DNA from: Flagellimonas yonaguniensis
GTDB lineage: Bacteria > Bacteroidota > Bacteroidia > Flavobacteriales > Flavobacteriaceae
NCBI RefSeq assembly: GCF_029193885.1
Contig: NZ_JARFVB010000006.1
Coordinates: 62,001 to 126,000, forward strand
Reading direction: 5' to 3'
DNA length: 64,000 nt
Shown here: positions 25,713-34,047 of the stretch, in pieces
Position numbering within the stretch: position 1 is the first letter of the stretch
How the letters are laid out: every line of letters begins with the position of its first letter
Translations under genes and position numbers: made by a program
The notes under the pieces: model-generated
What the model saw: the letters and a program-made list of their open reading frames with translations, nothing else
Told to the model about the DNA's origin: nothing
The model's database searches: none

Positions 25713-28364
25713 GTGAGAAACGCAGCACTGGTTTTCCTGACCCTATTTTTCATTTATTCAGCTCAAGCACAAGATTCTACCGAAGTCATTATCAAAAAGA
25801 AATATACCACACAAGCCTTGGGCGAGTATGCAGTTCCGAGCATTAACGGTATTTTGGAAGATGAGGCCTGGAACCTTGTGGAATGGGGTGGGGAGTATAT
25901 TGAATGGCAGCCCGACGAGAACACACCACCCACCCATCAAACCAAATTCAAGATATTGTATGATAGCAAGAACCTATATATAGGTGTACGCTGTTATGAT
26001 ACGGAACCCGATAAGATTGTGAAAAGATTGTCGCGGAGGGACGGTTTTGAGGGAGACTGGGTTGAGTTCAACATTGATAGTTATTTTGATAAGCGTACCG
26101 CCTTTTCTTTTACCATTACCGCAGCAGGGGTCAAAGGGGATGAGTTCATATCCAATAACGGGAACAATTGGGACGAAAGTTGGAATCCCATTTGGTATGC
26201 CAAAGCACATGTGGATGATGAAGGATGGACAGCCGAATTGCGTATACCTTTAAGTCAGCTAAAATTTGGTAGTGCCGAAGAGCAAGTATGGGGCTTTCAA
26301 TCCACCAGAAGATTTTTTAGGAACGAAGAACGTTCCGTTTGGCAGCGTAAACCAGTGGATCAACCTGGATGGGTAAGCGAATTTGGGGAGCTGCACGGGT
26401 TAAAGAACATTCAGCCACAAAAGCAGTTGGAGATTCAGCCCTACACAGTTGCAAAGACCGAAACCTACGAAGCCGAAGAGGGTAATCCATTCAGGGATGG
26501 GAGCGAAAACAACATAACAGCTGGACTTGATGCCAAGATTGGCATTACCAACGACCTTACCTTGGATTTGACCGTCAACCCTGATTTTGGTCAGGTGGAT
26601 GCTGACCCGTCGGCCATTGCGTTGGATGGGTTTCAGATTTTTTTCCAAGAAAGACGACCGTTTTTTGTGGAGAACAAGAATATCTTCGATTTCAGGGTTT
26701 CGCAATCCGAGGCGGGAAACACCTTTGGCTCCGATAATATATTTTATTCGAGAAGAATTGGCAGGAGTCCGCAAGGTTATCCAGACACTACGGATGATGA
26801 ATTTGTTGACCAGCCCGACAATACCCCGATCATTGGTGCTGCAAAATTCAGTGGAAAGACCAAGGATGGATGGGCCATAGGTGTTCTCGAAAGTGTGACG
26901 GCTCAGCGAACCGCTACCATACTAAACGGTAATGGGGATTCCCGAAAGGAAATGGTAGAGCCCCTGACCAATTATTTTGTGGGAAGGTTACAAAAGGATT
27001 TCAATCAAAGGAATTCCTATATCGGCGGTATTTTCACGGCGACCAATCGCGAGCAAATTCCCGAGCAACTCAGTTTTTTACATGATGCAGCTTACACGGG
27101 CGGTTTGGATTTCAAGCACCAATGGGCCAATCGTGATTGGTATGTTGGGGGTAACCTTACCATGAGCCACGTTCAGGGGAGTGAAGATGCCATTACCAAC
27201 ACCCAAGAATCCATTACACATTTATTCAATAGGGTGGGGGCGGAGCATGTTGCAGTGGATACCACAAGAACATCATTGACAGGAACTGGGGGTAATGTTC
27301 AAATAGGGAAAATAGGCAATGGCCATTGGAAGTTTGAATCAGGAGCCACATGGCGTTCACCGGAATTGGAACTCAACGATATTGGTTTTCAGCGCCAGGC
27401 CGATGATGTGCGGCATTATACTTGGATTGGGTATCAAACCCTGAAACCCGACAGTACCTTTAGGCGGGTGGGTATCAATTATAACCATTGGACGGCTTGG
27501 GATTTTCAAGGTAACCACAATTATTTGCAGTTCAATACCAATAGCTGGCAAAACTGGAAAAACAATTACCGAACCAATATAGGATTCAATTTTGCGCCCA
27601 TCGAGTATTCCAATTTTGCCTTACGTGGAGGGCCAAGGTTGCGACAATCCCCATGGATGAGTTTTTGGAACAGCATCAATACCGATAACAGGAAAAAATT
27701 GCGATTCTCGTTTTTTCACAATGGAAGAAAGGCTTTGGACAATTCGATAAAGACCTATTACATGGAAGGAGGTTTTGTGTATCAGCCCATAAATGCCCTA
27801 CGTATTTCCGCTTTTCCGTCTTTACAAATCAATCATGACAAATTGCAGTTCATTGATAATTTTGATGATGTCAATGGATCACCACGTTACCTGAACGGGG
27901 AAATCAATCAACGAACCCTGAGCATGTCGTTTCGCTTGAATTATACTATCAACCCCAACCTGACCATTCAGTATTGGGGGCAACCGTTTATTTCTCGCGG
28001 ACGCTACTCCAATTTTAAACATATCACGGACCCAGTAGCCAAAACATTTGATGATAGATTTGTGCAGTACACGGACGAACAGACTACATTGTCCGATAGC
28101 ACTTACACCATTGATGAAGATTTGGATGGTGTGACCGATTTTAGTTTTGACGACCCCGATTTTTCTTTTGTGCAGTTCCGCTCCAATTTGGTCATCCGAT
28201 GGGAGTACATTCCAGGTTCCGAGATATTCTTGGTCTGGTCACAGGATGTCTCGAGAGATGGCGATCCTACCAACGGGTTGCTCTCCAGCTTGGGAGATAA
28301 TATTTTTGGGCAAAAGCCGCAAAACATCTTTTTGTTGAAGGCTACGTACCGGTTTGTGCTATAA
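25713..28364 (+). CDS. DUF5916 outer-membrane protein with N-terminal CBM9-like domain, GTG start
   Basis: 883 residues. Sec signal peptide at 1-20 (ends SAQAQ). Residues about 35-230 form a carbohydrate-binding-module-9-like sandwich (INGILEDEAWNLVEW, AELRIPLSQLKFG). The rest is a DUF5916 domain with many amphipathic strands, consistent with an outer-membrane barrel; FGQVDADPSAIALDGFQIFF and the adjoining FFQERRPFFVENKNIFDF are diagnostic of the family. The chain ends in a strand with an aromatic residue (LLKATYRFVL). The GTG at 25713 is the only plausible start since an in-frame stop lies 18 bp upstream. Function is unknown; co-occurrence with proteases or TonB systems in other species is not evident here. 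Confidence 0.88.
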   Translation: MRNAALVFLTLFFIYSAQAQDSTEVIIKKKYTTQALGEYAVPSINGILEDEAWNLVEWGGEYIEWQPDENTPPTHQTKFKILYDSKNLYIGVRCYDTEPDKIVKRLSRRDGFEGDWVEFNIDSYFDKRTAFSFTITAAGVKGDEFISNNGNNWDESWNPIWYAKAHVDDEGWTAELRIPLSQLKFGSAEEQVWGFQSTRRFFRNEERSVWQRKPVDQPGWVSEFGELHGLKNIQPQKQLEIQPYTVAKTETYEAEEGNPFRDGSENNITAGLDAKIGITNDLTLDLTVNPDFGQVDADPSAIALDGFQIFFQERRPFFVENKNIFDFRVSQSEAGNTFGSDNIFYSRRIGRSPQGYPDTTDDEFVDQPDNTPIIGAAKFSGKTKDGWAIGVLESVTAQRTATILNGNGDSRKEMVEPLTNYFVGRLQKDFNQRNSYIGGIFTATNREQIPEQLSFLHDAAYTGGLDFKHQWANRDWYVGGNLTMSHVQGSEDAITNTQESITHLFNRVGAEHVAVDTTRTSLTGTGGNVQIGKIGNGHWKFESGATWRSPELELNDIGFQRQADDVRHYTWIGYQTLKPDSTFRRVGINYNHWTAWDFQGNHNYLQFNTNSWQNWKNNYRTNIGFNFAPIEYSNFALRGGPRLRQSPWMSFWNSINTDNRKKLRFSFFHNGRKALDNSIKTYYMEGGFVYQPINALRISAFPSLQINHDKLQFIDNFDDVNGSPRYLNGEINQRTLSMSFRLNYTINPNLTIQYWGQPFISRGRYSNFKHITDPVAKTFDDRFVQYTDEQTTLSDSTYTIDEDLDGVTDFSFDDPDFSFVQFRSNLVIRWEYIPGSEIFLVWSQDVSRDGDPTNGLLSSLGDNIFGQKPQNIFLLKATYRFVL

Positions 28365-28366
28365 AT

Positions 28367-28583
28367 GTCACATCGAGCGCAGTCGAGATGTCTTTGAAGA
28401 TTGAATCTTCTTCCGTACGGATGCTGAGCGTAGTCGAAGCATGATGCGGAATCTCATCAGGTTTTGAAGTAAGAATTAGATGAGATGCTGAAATAAATTC
28501 AGCATGACGGGATAAACACTGAAGTGTCATTCTGAGCAATGCGAAGAATCTTTTTTCTCGTCAACCTGAACCTGTTTCAGGCC
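28367..28583. repeat. REP-like repeat cluster 1 (five palindromic units)
   Basis: The 255 bp between the converging DUF5916 and HisC-like genes holds a string of imperfect palindromes. These are TCGAGCGCAGTCGAGA at 28373-28388, ATGCT(gagcgtagtcg)AAGCAT near 28421-28442, ATGCTGAAataaaTTCAGCAT near 28485-28505, ATTCT(gagcaatgcg)AAGAAT near 28529-28549, and CCTGAacctgttTCAGG at 28565-28581. The shared core GAGCGCAGTCGA reappears in clusters 2 and 3. No coding frame. May also act as the transcription end for both genes. Confidence 0.8.
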
Positions 28584-28619
28584 CTCATAATGATTTGAAT
28601 TTTAAGGGGAACCGAAGCC

Positions 28620-29720
28620 TTACATATCCATTATTTTCCTTAAGGCCTTAACGAGTGCTTCATTAGCCTCTGCATTACCTATGGTGATGCGTACTTTTCC
28701 AGGTGCGCCAAATTGTGAAACAGGTCGCACCATGATTCCCTCTTCCATCATTTTATCCGTGAATTCCATTTCGGGCAACGGTGGGTCTATGATAAAAAAG
28801 TTAGCTTGACTTGGCCAATATTTTATACCTAATTCATCAAATGCTTTGGTAATATATTTTCTGCCCTCCAAAACGGTTTTCACGGTTGCTTCGATGAATT
28901 CTGTATCGTTCAAAGCCCCAATAGCAGCCTCAATGGAAGTCAACGGTAGTAAGAAGGGTTTGTGTATCAAGCGTATATAGTTGGCAATTGTGGTTGTGGT
29001 GTAACCGTACCCGATGCGTTGCCCTGCCAATCCGTAGGTTTTGGAAAAACTGTTGAGCCCGATCATATTGTGTCCTTCTAAAACATAGGGCAATGCCGTA
29101 ACATAATCGTTGGCATCGGCAAAATGGCGATAGACTTCATCAAATACCACGAGAATATTTTTAGGGACACGAGCCATAAAATCGTCCATCACGGATTTTG
29201 GAATGTAAGTGCCCGTAGGATTGTTGGGACTGGTCAAGAAAATGACCTTGGTTTTCTCGTTGATGGCATTCAATATGCCTTCCACATCCAACTCATAATT
29301 GGGTGTTAAGAGTGGGATATCCACCTGATGGGCACCATACCATCGGGAAAAAACGGAGTAGGGCAGAAAACAGGGATTGGAAAAAATCACTTCATCCCCT
29401 TCGTTGATAAAAGCCCGAAGCAGCATATCAATAACCTCGGATCCGCCATTGCCGCAGAAAAATTGGTCGGCGGTCAATTGTCCATCAAAATCTTTGACCA
29501 GCGCCTCACGCAAACGAATATCGGTCTGGTCAGGGTAAATGTTGATGTCATCCAAGGCCGCTTTCATGGCAGCAACGGCTTTGGGCGAGGCACCCAAAGG
29601 ATTTTCGTTGGAGGATAGTTTGTATATTTTTTTATCGGTTGGGGGAATGTTTTTTCCGCCTTTGTATACTTCTTTGGGCACTAAATGGGCCTTGAAAATG
29701 GATGTTATGTCTTTTTTCAT
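28620..29720 (-). CDS. histidinol-phosphate aminotransferase family enzyme (candidate aromatic/tyrosine aminotransferase)
   Basis: PLP enzyme of the HisC type, 366 residues. The N-terminus has KLSSNENPLGASP, the cofactor-phosphate region is CGNGGSEVIDML, the aspartate/tyrosine segment is VVFDEVYRHF, and SFSKTYGLAGQRIGYG carries the Schiff-base lysine K227. HisC-type enzymes often accept aromatic amino acids. No other his gene is nearby; instead it is the last gene behind a tyrosine-degradation cluster, 23 bp after the DUF6624 gene. I infer it may make 4-hydroxyphenylpyruvate from tyrosine, but an ordinary role in histidine synthesis cannot be excluded. Confidence 0.88.
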   Translation of the reverse strand: MKKDITSIFKAHLVPKEVYKGGKNIPPTDKKIYKLSSNENPLGASPKAVAAMKAALDDINIYPDQTDIRLREALVKDFDGQLTADQFFCGNGGSEVIDMLLRAFINEGDEVIFSNPCFLPYSVFSRWYGAHQVDIPLLTPNYELDVEGILNAINEKTKVIFLTSPNNPTGTYIPKSVMDDFMARVPKNILVVFDEVYRHFADANDYVTALPYVLEGHNMIGLNSFSKTYGLAGQRIGYGYTTTTIANYIRLIHKPFLLPLTSIEAAIGALNDTEFIEATVKTVLEGRKYITKAFDELGIKYWPSQANFFIIDPPLPEMEFTDKMMEEGIMVRPVSQFGAPGKVRITIGNAEANEALVKALRKIMDM

Positions 29721-29743
29721 GCTTTCTTTGAATGTTGATCGAA

Positions 29744-30373
29744 TCAGTTATGTGTTGGCAACGTTTCGTCTGCGCTATAAGCTGCATTCATTTGTTTTGA
29801 GTATTCAGCTATAGTAGTTTTGAATCCCATTACTTTTCTAAGGCTATCTACTTTAGTCGGGTCTTTTATTGGCCAAACAAAGAAGTTGTTGGTTACATGA
29901 CCATTCTCATCTTTATATGAGCTTATCTGACTGCCGTAAACCTGTTTTTTACCATCATTCTTAAGAATTCTATCTTTCATAAGTGCATAGTGAGTTAGTG
30001 AGGCCTCCCCTTTAAAAGCAGCTTCTTTTAATTCGCCAACATACTTTTTCATATGTTTTTGGTCACTGTGTTGAAGTATATAAAAGATGCCTTTGCATAT
30101 CTTCTTGCCATCTTCTGAATATATTGGGTATCCATATTTTTCAAGAAATCTAAAAGCATATATCTGATTAATAGAATCAATTTGCCCCATTCTCTGGTTT
30201 AATTCCAAATCTATATTTCCTGTTTTTTGATATTTTTCCATGAACTTTTCCCTAATTTCTTGATCTCTGTCAAGACCTAGTTCAATTTGCTCTTTTAATT
30301 CATTGTATTCTTTGGAACTCTTTGCACAAGAACAAATTGAAATCAATAAAATCATCAAAATTGTGATTCTCAT
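29744..30373 (-). CDS. DUF6624-like lipoprotein
   Basis: 209 residues with a lipoprotein signal (MRITILMILLISICSC, acylated Cys at 16). The mature part is helical and shows the DUF6624 pattern: YGYPIYSEDGKKICKGIFYI, LQHSDQKHMKKY, then ALMKDRIL and KKQVYGSQI. Its function is unknown. It is noticeably AT-richer than the tyrosine genes on either side and lies between flavin reductase and the HisC-like gene, which suggests a later insertion. The mature protein should sit on a membrane facing the periplasm or surface. Confidence 0.78.
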   Translation of the reverse strand: MRITILMILLISICSCAKSSKEYNELKEQIELGLDRDQEIREKFMEKYQKTGNIDLELNQRMGQIDSINQIYAFRFLEKYGYPIYSEDGKKICKGIFYILQHSDQKHMKKYVGELKEAAFKGEASLTHYALMKDRILKNDGKKQVYGSQISSYKDENGHVTNNFFVWPIKDPTKVDSLRKVMGFKTTIAEYSKQMNAAYSADETLPTHN

Positions 30374-30407
30374 GGTTTAAAGTAATTTGGATTACATCTA
30401 CTGATTT

Positions 30408-31277
30408 TTATAAACTTTCTCCATAAAGTAGCAGAGCCATCGCCTTTTCCGTATCACCATTTTCCAATAGCTGTTTGGCCAAGGTATGCAGTTCGGTTTT
30501 AGAGGCATTTTGTATACTTTCATTGGCTATTATCGATTTGATATCTGCCGTAGAGGGAACACTTTCCAAATTCCCCAATCGGCCTAAATTGTTTCCCGTG
30601 AGCACATCGCTTTCACGTATGCCCTTGGGCAATGCATCCACTCCAATACCGTGGGTGCGAATGGGCTTCGGAATCTCGAACAGGGATTCTTTAATGGCTC
30701 GGATGTACCAATTGCCGCCCATGCGGCCCACCAAATCCAATTTTTCGGTATCTAGTACATCATCCGTTAAGTATTCATCGCTGATATGGATCATATCCAC
30801 CTGGGCGATTATCAAGTTTCCTGCTCCAGGGGTCTGTGCAATTTCGACCACTTCCAAAACTGTGCATTCGAACGATACGGGGGCTTCGCCCACACGTGGG
30901 GGTTTTACTTTTACGCTGGGAACTTCAGTAAAACCTGCTTTCACGAATTCGTTCACTCCTTTATCGTAAGCCGTACTGGACAGTGACATCTGCTCCGCCA
31001 TTTTGTGGTTCACCACATTGATGACCACTTCGGGTACTTCCACCACATTTTGATGCGTATGTTTTAAAGAATTGTCCCTACCGCTTCTCGTCGGGGAAAA
31101 CACCATCACGGGGGGATTGGAACTGAAGACATTGAAAAAACTGAACGGGCTCAGATTCACATTGCCTTTTGCATCCACTGTACTTGCAAAGCAAATTGGC
31201 CTCGGCGCCACAGCTGTCGATAGAATACTGTACAGTTCTGGTTGAGGTATGGTGGTTGGGTCTATGGTTTTGATCAT
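30408..31277 (-). CDS. flavin reductase family protein (FMN-binding split barrel)
   Basis: 289 residues from the ATG at 31277. A longer frame from 31295 begins inside a REP-like repeat and is rejected. The split-barrel flavin reductase domain covers about residues 10-190 (APRPICFASTVDAKGNVNLSPFSFFN, VFSPTRSGRDNSLKHT), followed by a helical C-terminal tail of about 80 residues. Members reduce FMN or use it to act on small molecules. It is embedded in the homogentisate cluster, as seen in other Bacteroidota, but its step there is not defined. Confidence 0.86.
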   Translation of the reverse strand: MIKTIDPTTIPQPELYSILSTAVAPRPICFASTVDAKGNVNLSPFSFFNVFSSNPPVMVFSPTRSGRDNSLKHTHQNVVEVPEVVINVVNHKMAEQMSLSSTAYDKGVNEFVKAGFTEVPSVKVKPPRVGEAPVSFECTVLEVVEIAQTPGAGNLIIAQVDMIHISDEYLTDDVLDTEKLDLVGRMGGNWYIRAIKESLFEIPKPIRTHGIGVDALPKGIRESDVLTGNNLGRLGNLESVPSTADIKSIIANESIQNASKTELHTLAKQLLENGDTEKAMALLLYGESL

Positions 31278-31288
31278 TAAGTTTATTT

Positions 31289-31398
31289 TTGTCATTCCTG
31301 CGAAGGCAGGAATATCTATTCATTTTTTGTCTAGGTGGCTGAGCGGAGTCGAAGCCACATTTTAATGGTCAAGTTGCATCGACTCCGCTCAGCTACCA
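31289..31398. repeat. REP-like repeat cluster 2 (between flavin reductase and FAH)
   Basis: Contains ATTCCTGCgaagGCAGGAAT (31294-31313), GTGGCT(gagcggagtcga)AGCCAC (31335-31358), and an inverted copy TCGACTCCGCTCAGCTACC (31379-31397) of GGTGGCTGAGCGGAGTCGA (31334-31352). The last two can pair into a long hairpin of about 19 bp with one mismatch. It lies inside a co-directional gene series, so it should be present in the mRNA. Confidence 0.8.
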
Positions 31399-31401
31399 AA
31401 A

Positions 31402-32622
31402 TTATTTAGCAGGCAACACTTTAGTGGACACTTCGCCAAATCCGACTCTAATATCGCCATTTTGTGCGTAACCGCGCATCTTTACCGTGTCACCATCATC
31501 AATGAATTTTCGTTCAATTCCATCTTTTAGTATGATGGGTTTTGTGCCGCCCCAGGATAATTCCAACATAGAGCCAAAACTGTTTTCTTCCTTACCTGAA
31601 ATAGTTCCGGAGGCCACCATATCCCCAATGTTGATATTGCATCCGTTGACGGTATGATGTGCCAATTGCTGGGCCATGTTCCAATACATATGTTTGAAGT
31701 TGCTAAAGCAAACTGTGGTTTCTTCACCTTGTTCTGGTTGGATATCGACTTCTAGGTTGATGTCATAATTCTTTTCCCCTTTATATTGCAGATAAGGCAA
31801 TACTTCGGGCTCTTGTTTGGGGCCACTTATCCTGAAGGGCTCCAAAGCTTCCAAAGTCACCACCCATGGGGAAATGGACGAAGCAAAATTTTTGGCCAAG
31901 AACGGTCCGAGTGGCACATACTCCCACTTTTGAATATCACGGGCCGACCAATCATTGAAAAGGACTAAACCGAAAATGTAATCTTCAGCATCTTTTGTGG
32001 AAACGGATTCGCCCAATTGGGTGTCCTTTCCGCAGATGAATCCTATTTCCAGTTCAAAATCCAAACGTTTTGTTGGTCCAAAAGCAGGCGATTTAGCTCC
32101 ATTGGGCATTGTCTGTCCTTTAGGACGATGAATGGGCTCTCCACTCACAATAATGGAACTCGCCCTACCGTGATACCCCACAGGAATGTGTTTCCAATTG
32201 GGCAAAAGGGCATTTTCGGGGTCGCGGAACATTTTACCTACATTGGTGGCGTGCTCCAAGCTGGAATAAAAATCGGTATAGTCCCCGACCGCTACGGGCA
32301 TGTGCATTTGGGCCTCGGACTGCTTCACGAAAAGTTCGGGTTTTCCGGCCAAAACGGAATTATCGTCTTTCAGCCAATATTGAATCTTTTTACGGACCCG
32401 TGCAGTGATTTCTTTCCCGAGAGAGATAAAATCGTTCAAGGTGTCTTTTTCCAGCAATGCCGTGTTGAAGTCGAACACATCCAACTCGGCCACGGCGGCC
32501 AAATCCAAAATATGTTCCCCAACAGCAACGCCCACTCGTGGGCTTCTTTCCTGTGTGGAAAATATTCCGAAAGGAATATTGTGAATTGAAAAATCTGAAT
32601 TTTCAGGTATTTCTATGATCAT
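31402..32622 (-). CDS. fahA: fumarylacetoacetase
   Basis: Last enzyme of tyrosine degradation: splits fumarylacetoacetate to fumarate and acetoacetate. 406 residues, close to the human enzyme. An N-terminal SH3-like domain (about 15-110) is followed by the catalytic FAH domain. DYTDFYSSLEHATNVG holds the metal aspartate D117 and catalytic H124. The later LDFELEIGF and FNDWSARDIQKWEYVPLGPF segments are metal ligands and the family signature. Start ATG at 32622. Part of the HPPD-HGD-FAH cluster. Confidence 0.97.
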   Translation of the reverse strand: MIIEIPENSDFSIHNIPFGIFSTQERSPRVGVAVGEHILDLAAVAELDVFDFNTALLEKDTLNDFISLGKEITARVRKKIQYWLKDDNSVLAGKPELFVKQSEAQMHMPVAVGDYTDFYSSLEHATNVGKMFRDPENALLPNWKHIPVGYHGRASSIIVSGEPIHRPKGQTMPNGAKSPAFGPTKRLDFELEIGFICGKDTQLGESVSTKDAEDYIFGLVLFNDWSARDIQKWEYVPLGPFLAKNFASSISPWVVTLEALEPFRISGPKQEPEVLPYLQYKGEKNYDINLEVDIQPEQGEETTVCFSNFKHMYWNMAQQLAHHTVNGCNINIGDMVASGTISGKEENSFGSMLELSWGGTKPIILKDGIERKFIDDGDTVKMRGYAQNGDIRVGFGEVSTKVLPAK

Positions 32623-32636
32623 ATAGTAAGTTATAT

Positions 32637-32797
32637 GTCATTCCCGTGAAAACGGGAATCAATCTGTAATTCTATTGGCATGATGCTTCGGCTACGCTCA
32701 GCATCCAATTGTAATCTTATTTTGTCAGCTCGAGCGCAGTCGAGAGCGATTTATAGTCTTCATTTCTCGACTCCGCCCAGCATCCGTGCGGAATGAC
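32637..32797. repeat. REP-like repeat cluster 3 (between FAH and HGD)
   Basis: Contains ATTCCCGTgaaaACGGGAAT (32640-32659), GATGCT(tcggctacgctc)AGCATC (32682-32705), GCTCGA(gcgcag)TCGAGAGC (32728-32747), and an imperfect unit TCGACTCCGCCCAGCATCC (32767-32785). It is a 187 bp gap between co-directional genes with no coding frame. Confidence 0.8.
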
Positions 32798-32809
32798 AAC
32801 TTTGTTGAC

Positions 32810-33967
32810 TTACTCCAACCAAGATTTGTAATATTTGCCATCATCTATTTTGAGGGCATTCTCTGTTACTTGAAGAGGCTTAAAGGTATCGATCATCACT
32901 GCCAATTCCTCAGTGCCCTTTTTGCCGATACTTGCCTTATAAGTGCCAGGGTGCGGTCCGTGGGGAATACCCGCTGGGTGCAATGAAATATAACCTGGTC
33001 CAATTCCTGTACGACTCATAAAATCTCCATCGACATAGTACAGCACCTCATCCGAATCTATATTGGAGTGATTGTAGGGTGCAGGAATCGCTTTTGGGTG
33101 ATAATCATACAATCTCGGGCAGAACGAACACACCACAAAAGCACCCGTCTCAAAAGTTTGATGAACTGGAGGCGGTTGGTGCACACGTCCCGTGATCGGT
33201 TCAAAATTATGAATGGAAAATCCGTATGGATAGTTGTACCCATCCCAACCCACTACATCAAAAGGATGAGTGGCATAAACCAATTGGTGCAACATACCCT
33301 GCTTTTTGATTTTCATCAAAAACTCGCCTTTTTCATCAAAAGTTTGAAGGTCTTGCGGCAATTTATAGTCACGCTCACAAAAGGGAGAGTGCTCCAAAAG
33401 TTGTCCGAACCAATTCCGATATCGTTTTGGGGTATAAATGGGGTGGAAGGACTCAGCATACAAAATACGGTTGTCCTCTGTATCAAATTCAATTTGATAG
33501 ATCATTCCTCGGGGAATGATGAGGTAATCCCCATATTCAAAAGGAATGTTCCCTAAAAAGGTTTTCAGGGTTCCCGACCCTTTATGGATAAAGAGCATTT
33601 CGTCCGCATCGGCATTTTTATAGAAATATTCCGTAACGGATTTTCTGGGTGCTGCCAATCCCACGTGAACGTCATTGTTTACCAATAAGGGTTCGCGAGA
33701 TTCCAAGAAATCATCTTTGGGAGCTACATCAAAACCGATAAACTTTCGGCTGGCGATATTTTTTTCTACCGCAATCTTTGGACTCACATCCAACGCTTCT
33801 CCAATTTCTTTGACCTGAGTAGGTCGATGAACATGGTAGGACAGTGAGGACATCCCATCAAATCCGATAGTACCAAAAAGCTGCTCGTAATAGAGTCCAC
33901 CATCAGGTTTCTCGAATTGGGTATGCCGTTTTTGCGGAATTTTCCCGAGTTTATGATAGATAGGCAT
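32810..33967 (-). CDS. hmgA: homogentisate 1,2-dioxygenase
   Basis: Iron-dependent ring-cleaving enzyme turning homogentisate into maleylacetoacetate. 385 residues, cupin-type. The N-terminus has the PIYHKLGKIPQKRHTQFEKP segment of this family. The C-terminal domain carries VHQTFETGAFVVCSFCPRLYDYHP and SNIDSDEVLYYVDGDFMSR with the iron ligands (histidines and a glutamate) and SLHPAGIPHGPHPG. Preceded by HPPD and followed by FAH, all on the same strand. Confidence 0.97.
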   Translation of the reverse strand: MPIYHKLGKIPQKRHTQFEKPDGGLYYEQLFGTIGFDGMSSLSYHVHRPTQVKEIGEALDVSPKIAVEKNIASRKFIGFDVAPKDDFLESREPLLVNNDVHVGLAAPRKSVTEYFYKNADADEMLFIHKGSGTLKTFLGNIPFEYGDYLIIPRGMIYQIEFDTEDNRILYAESFHPIYTPKRYRNWFGQLLEHSPFCERDYKLPQDLQTFDEKGEFLMKIKKQGMLHQLVYATHPFDVVGWDGYNYPYGFSIHNFEPITGRVHQPPPVHQTFETGAFVVCSFCPRLYDYHPKAIPAPYNHSNIDSDEVLYYVDGDFMSRTGIGPGYISLHPAGIPHGPHPGTYKASIGKKGTEELAVMIDTFKPLQVTENALKIDDGKYYKSWLE

Positions 33968-34047
33968 TGCTTTGGTTTTAAGAGATAAGTGTTAAGTGAT
34001 GCGCTCTAAATCAGTGCTCAAAACTCAACACTTATAATTTACAATTT

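Noticed and set aside
31278..31295. Upstream ATG for the flavin reductase
   Set aside because: It falls inside a palindromic REP-like unit; the ATG at 31277 fits the family's normal N-terminus.
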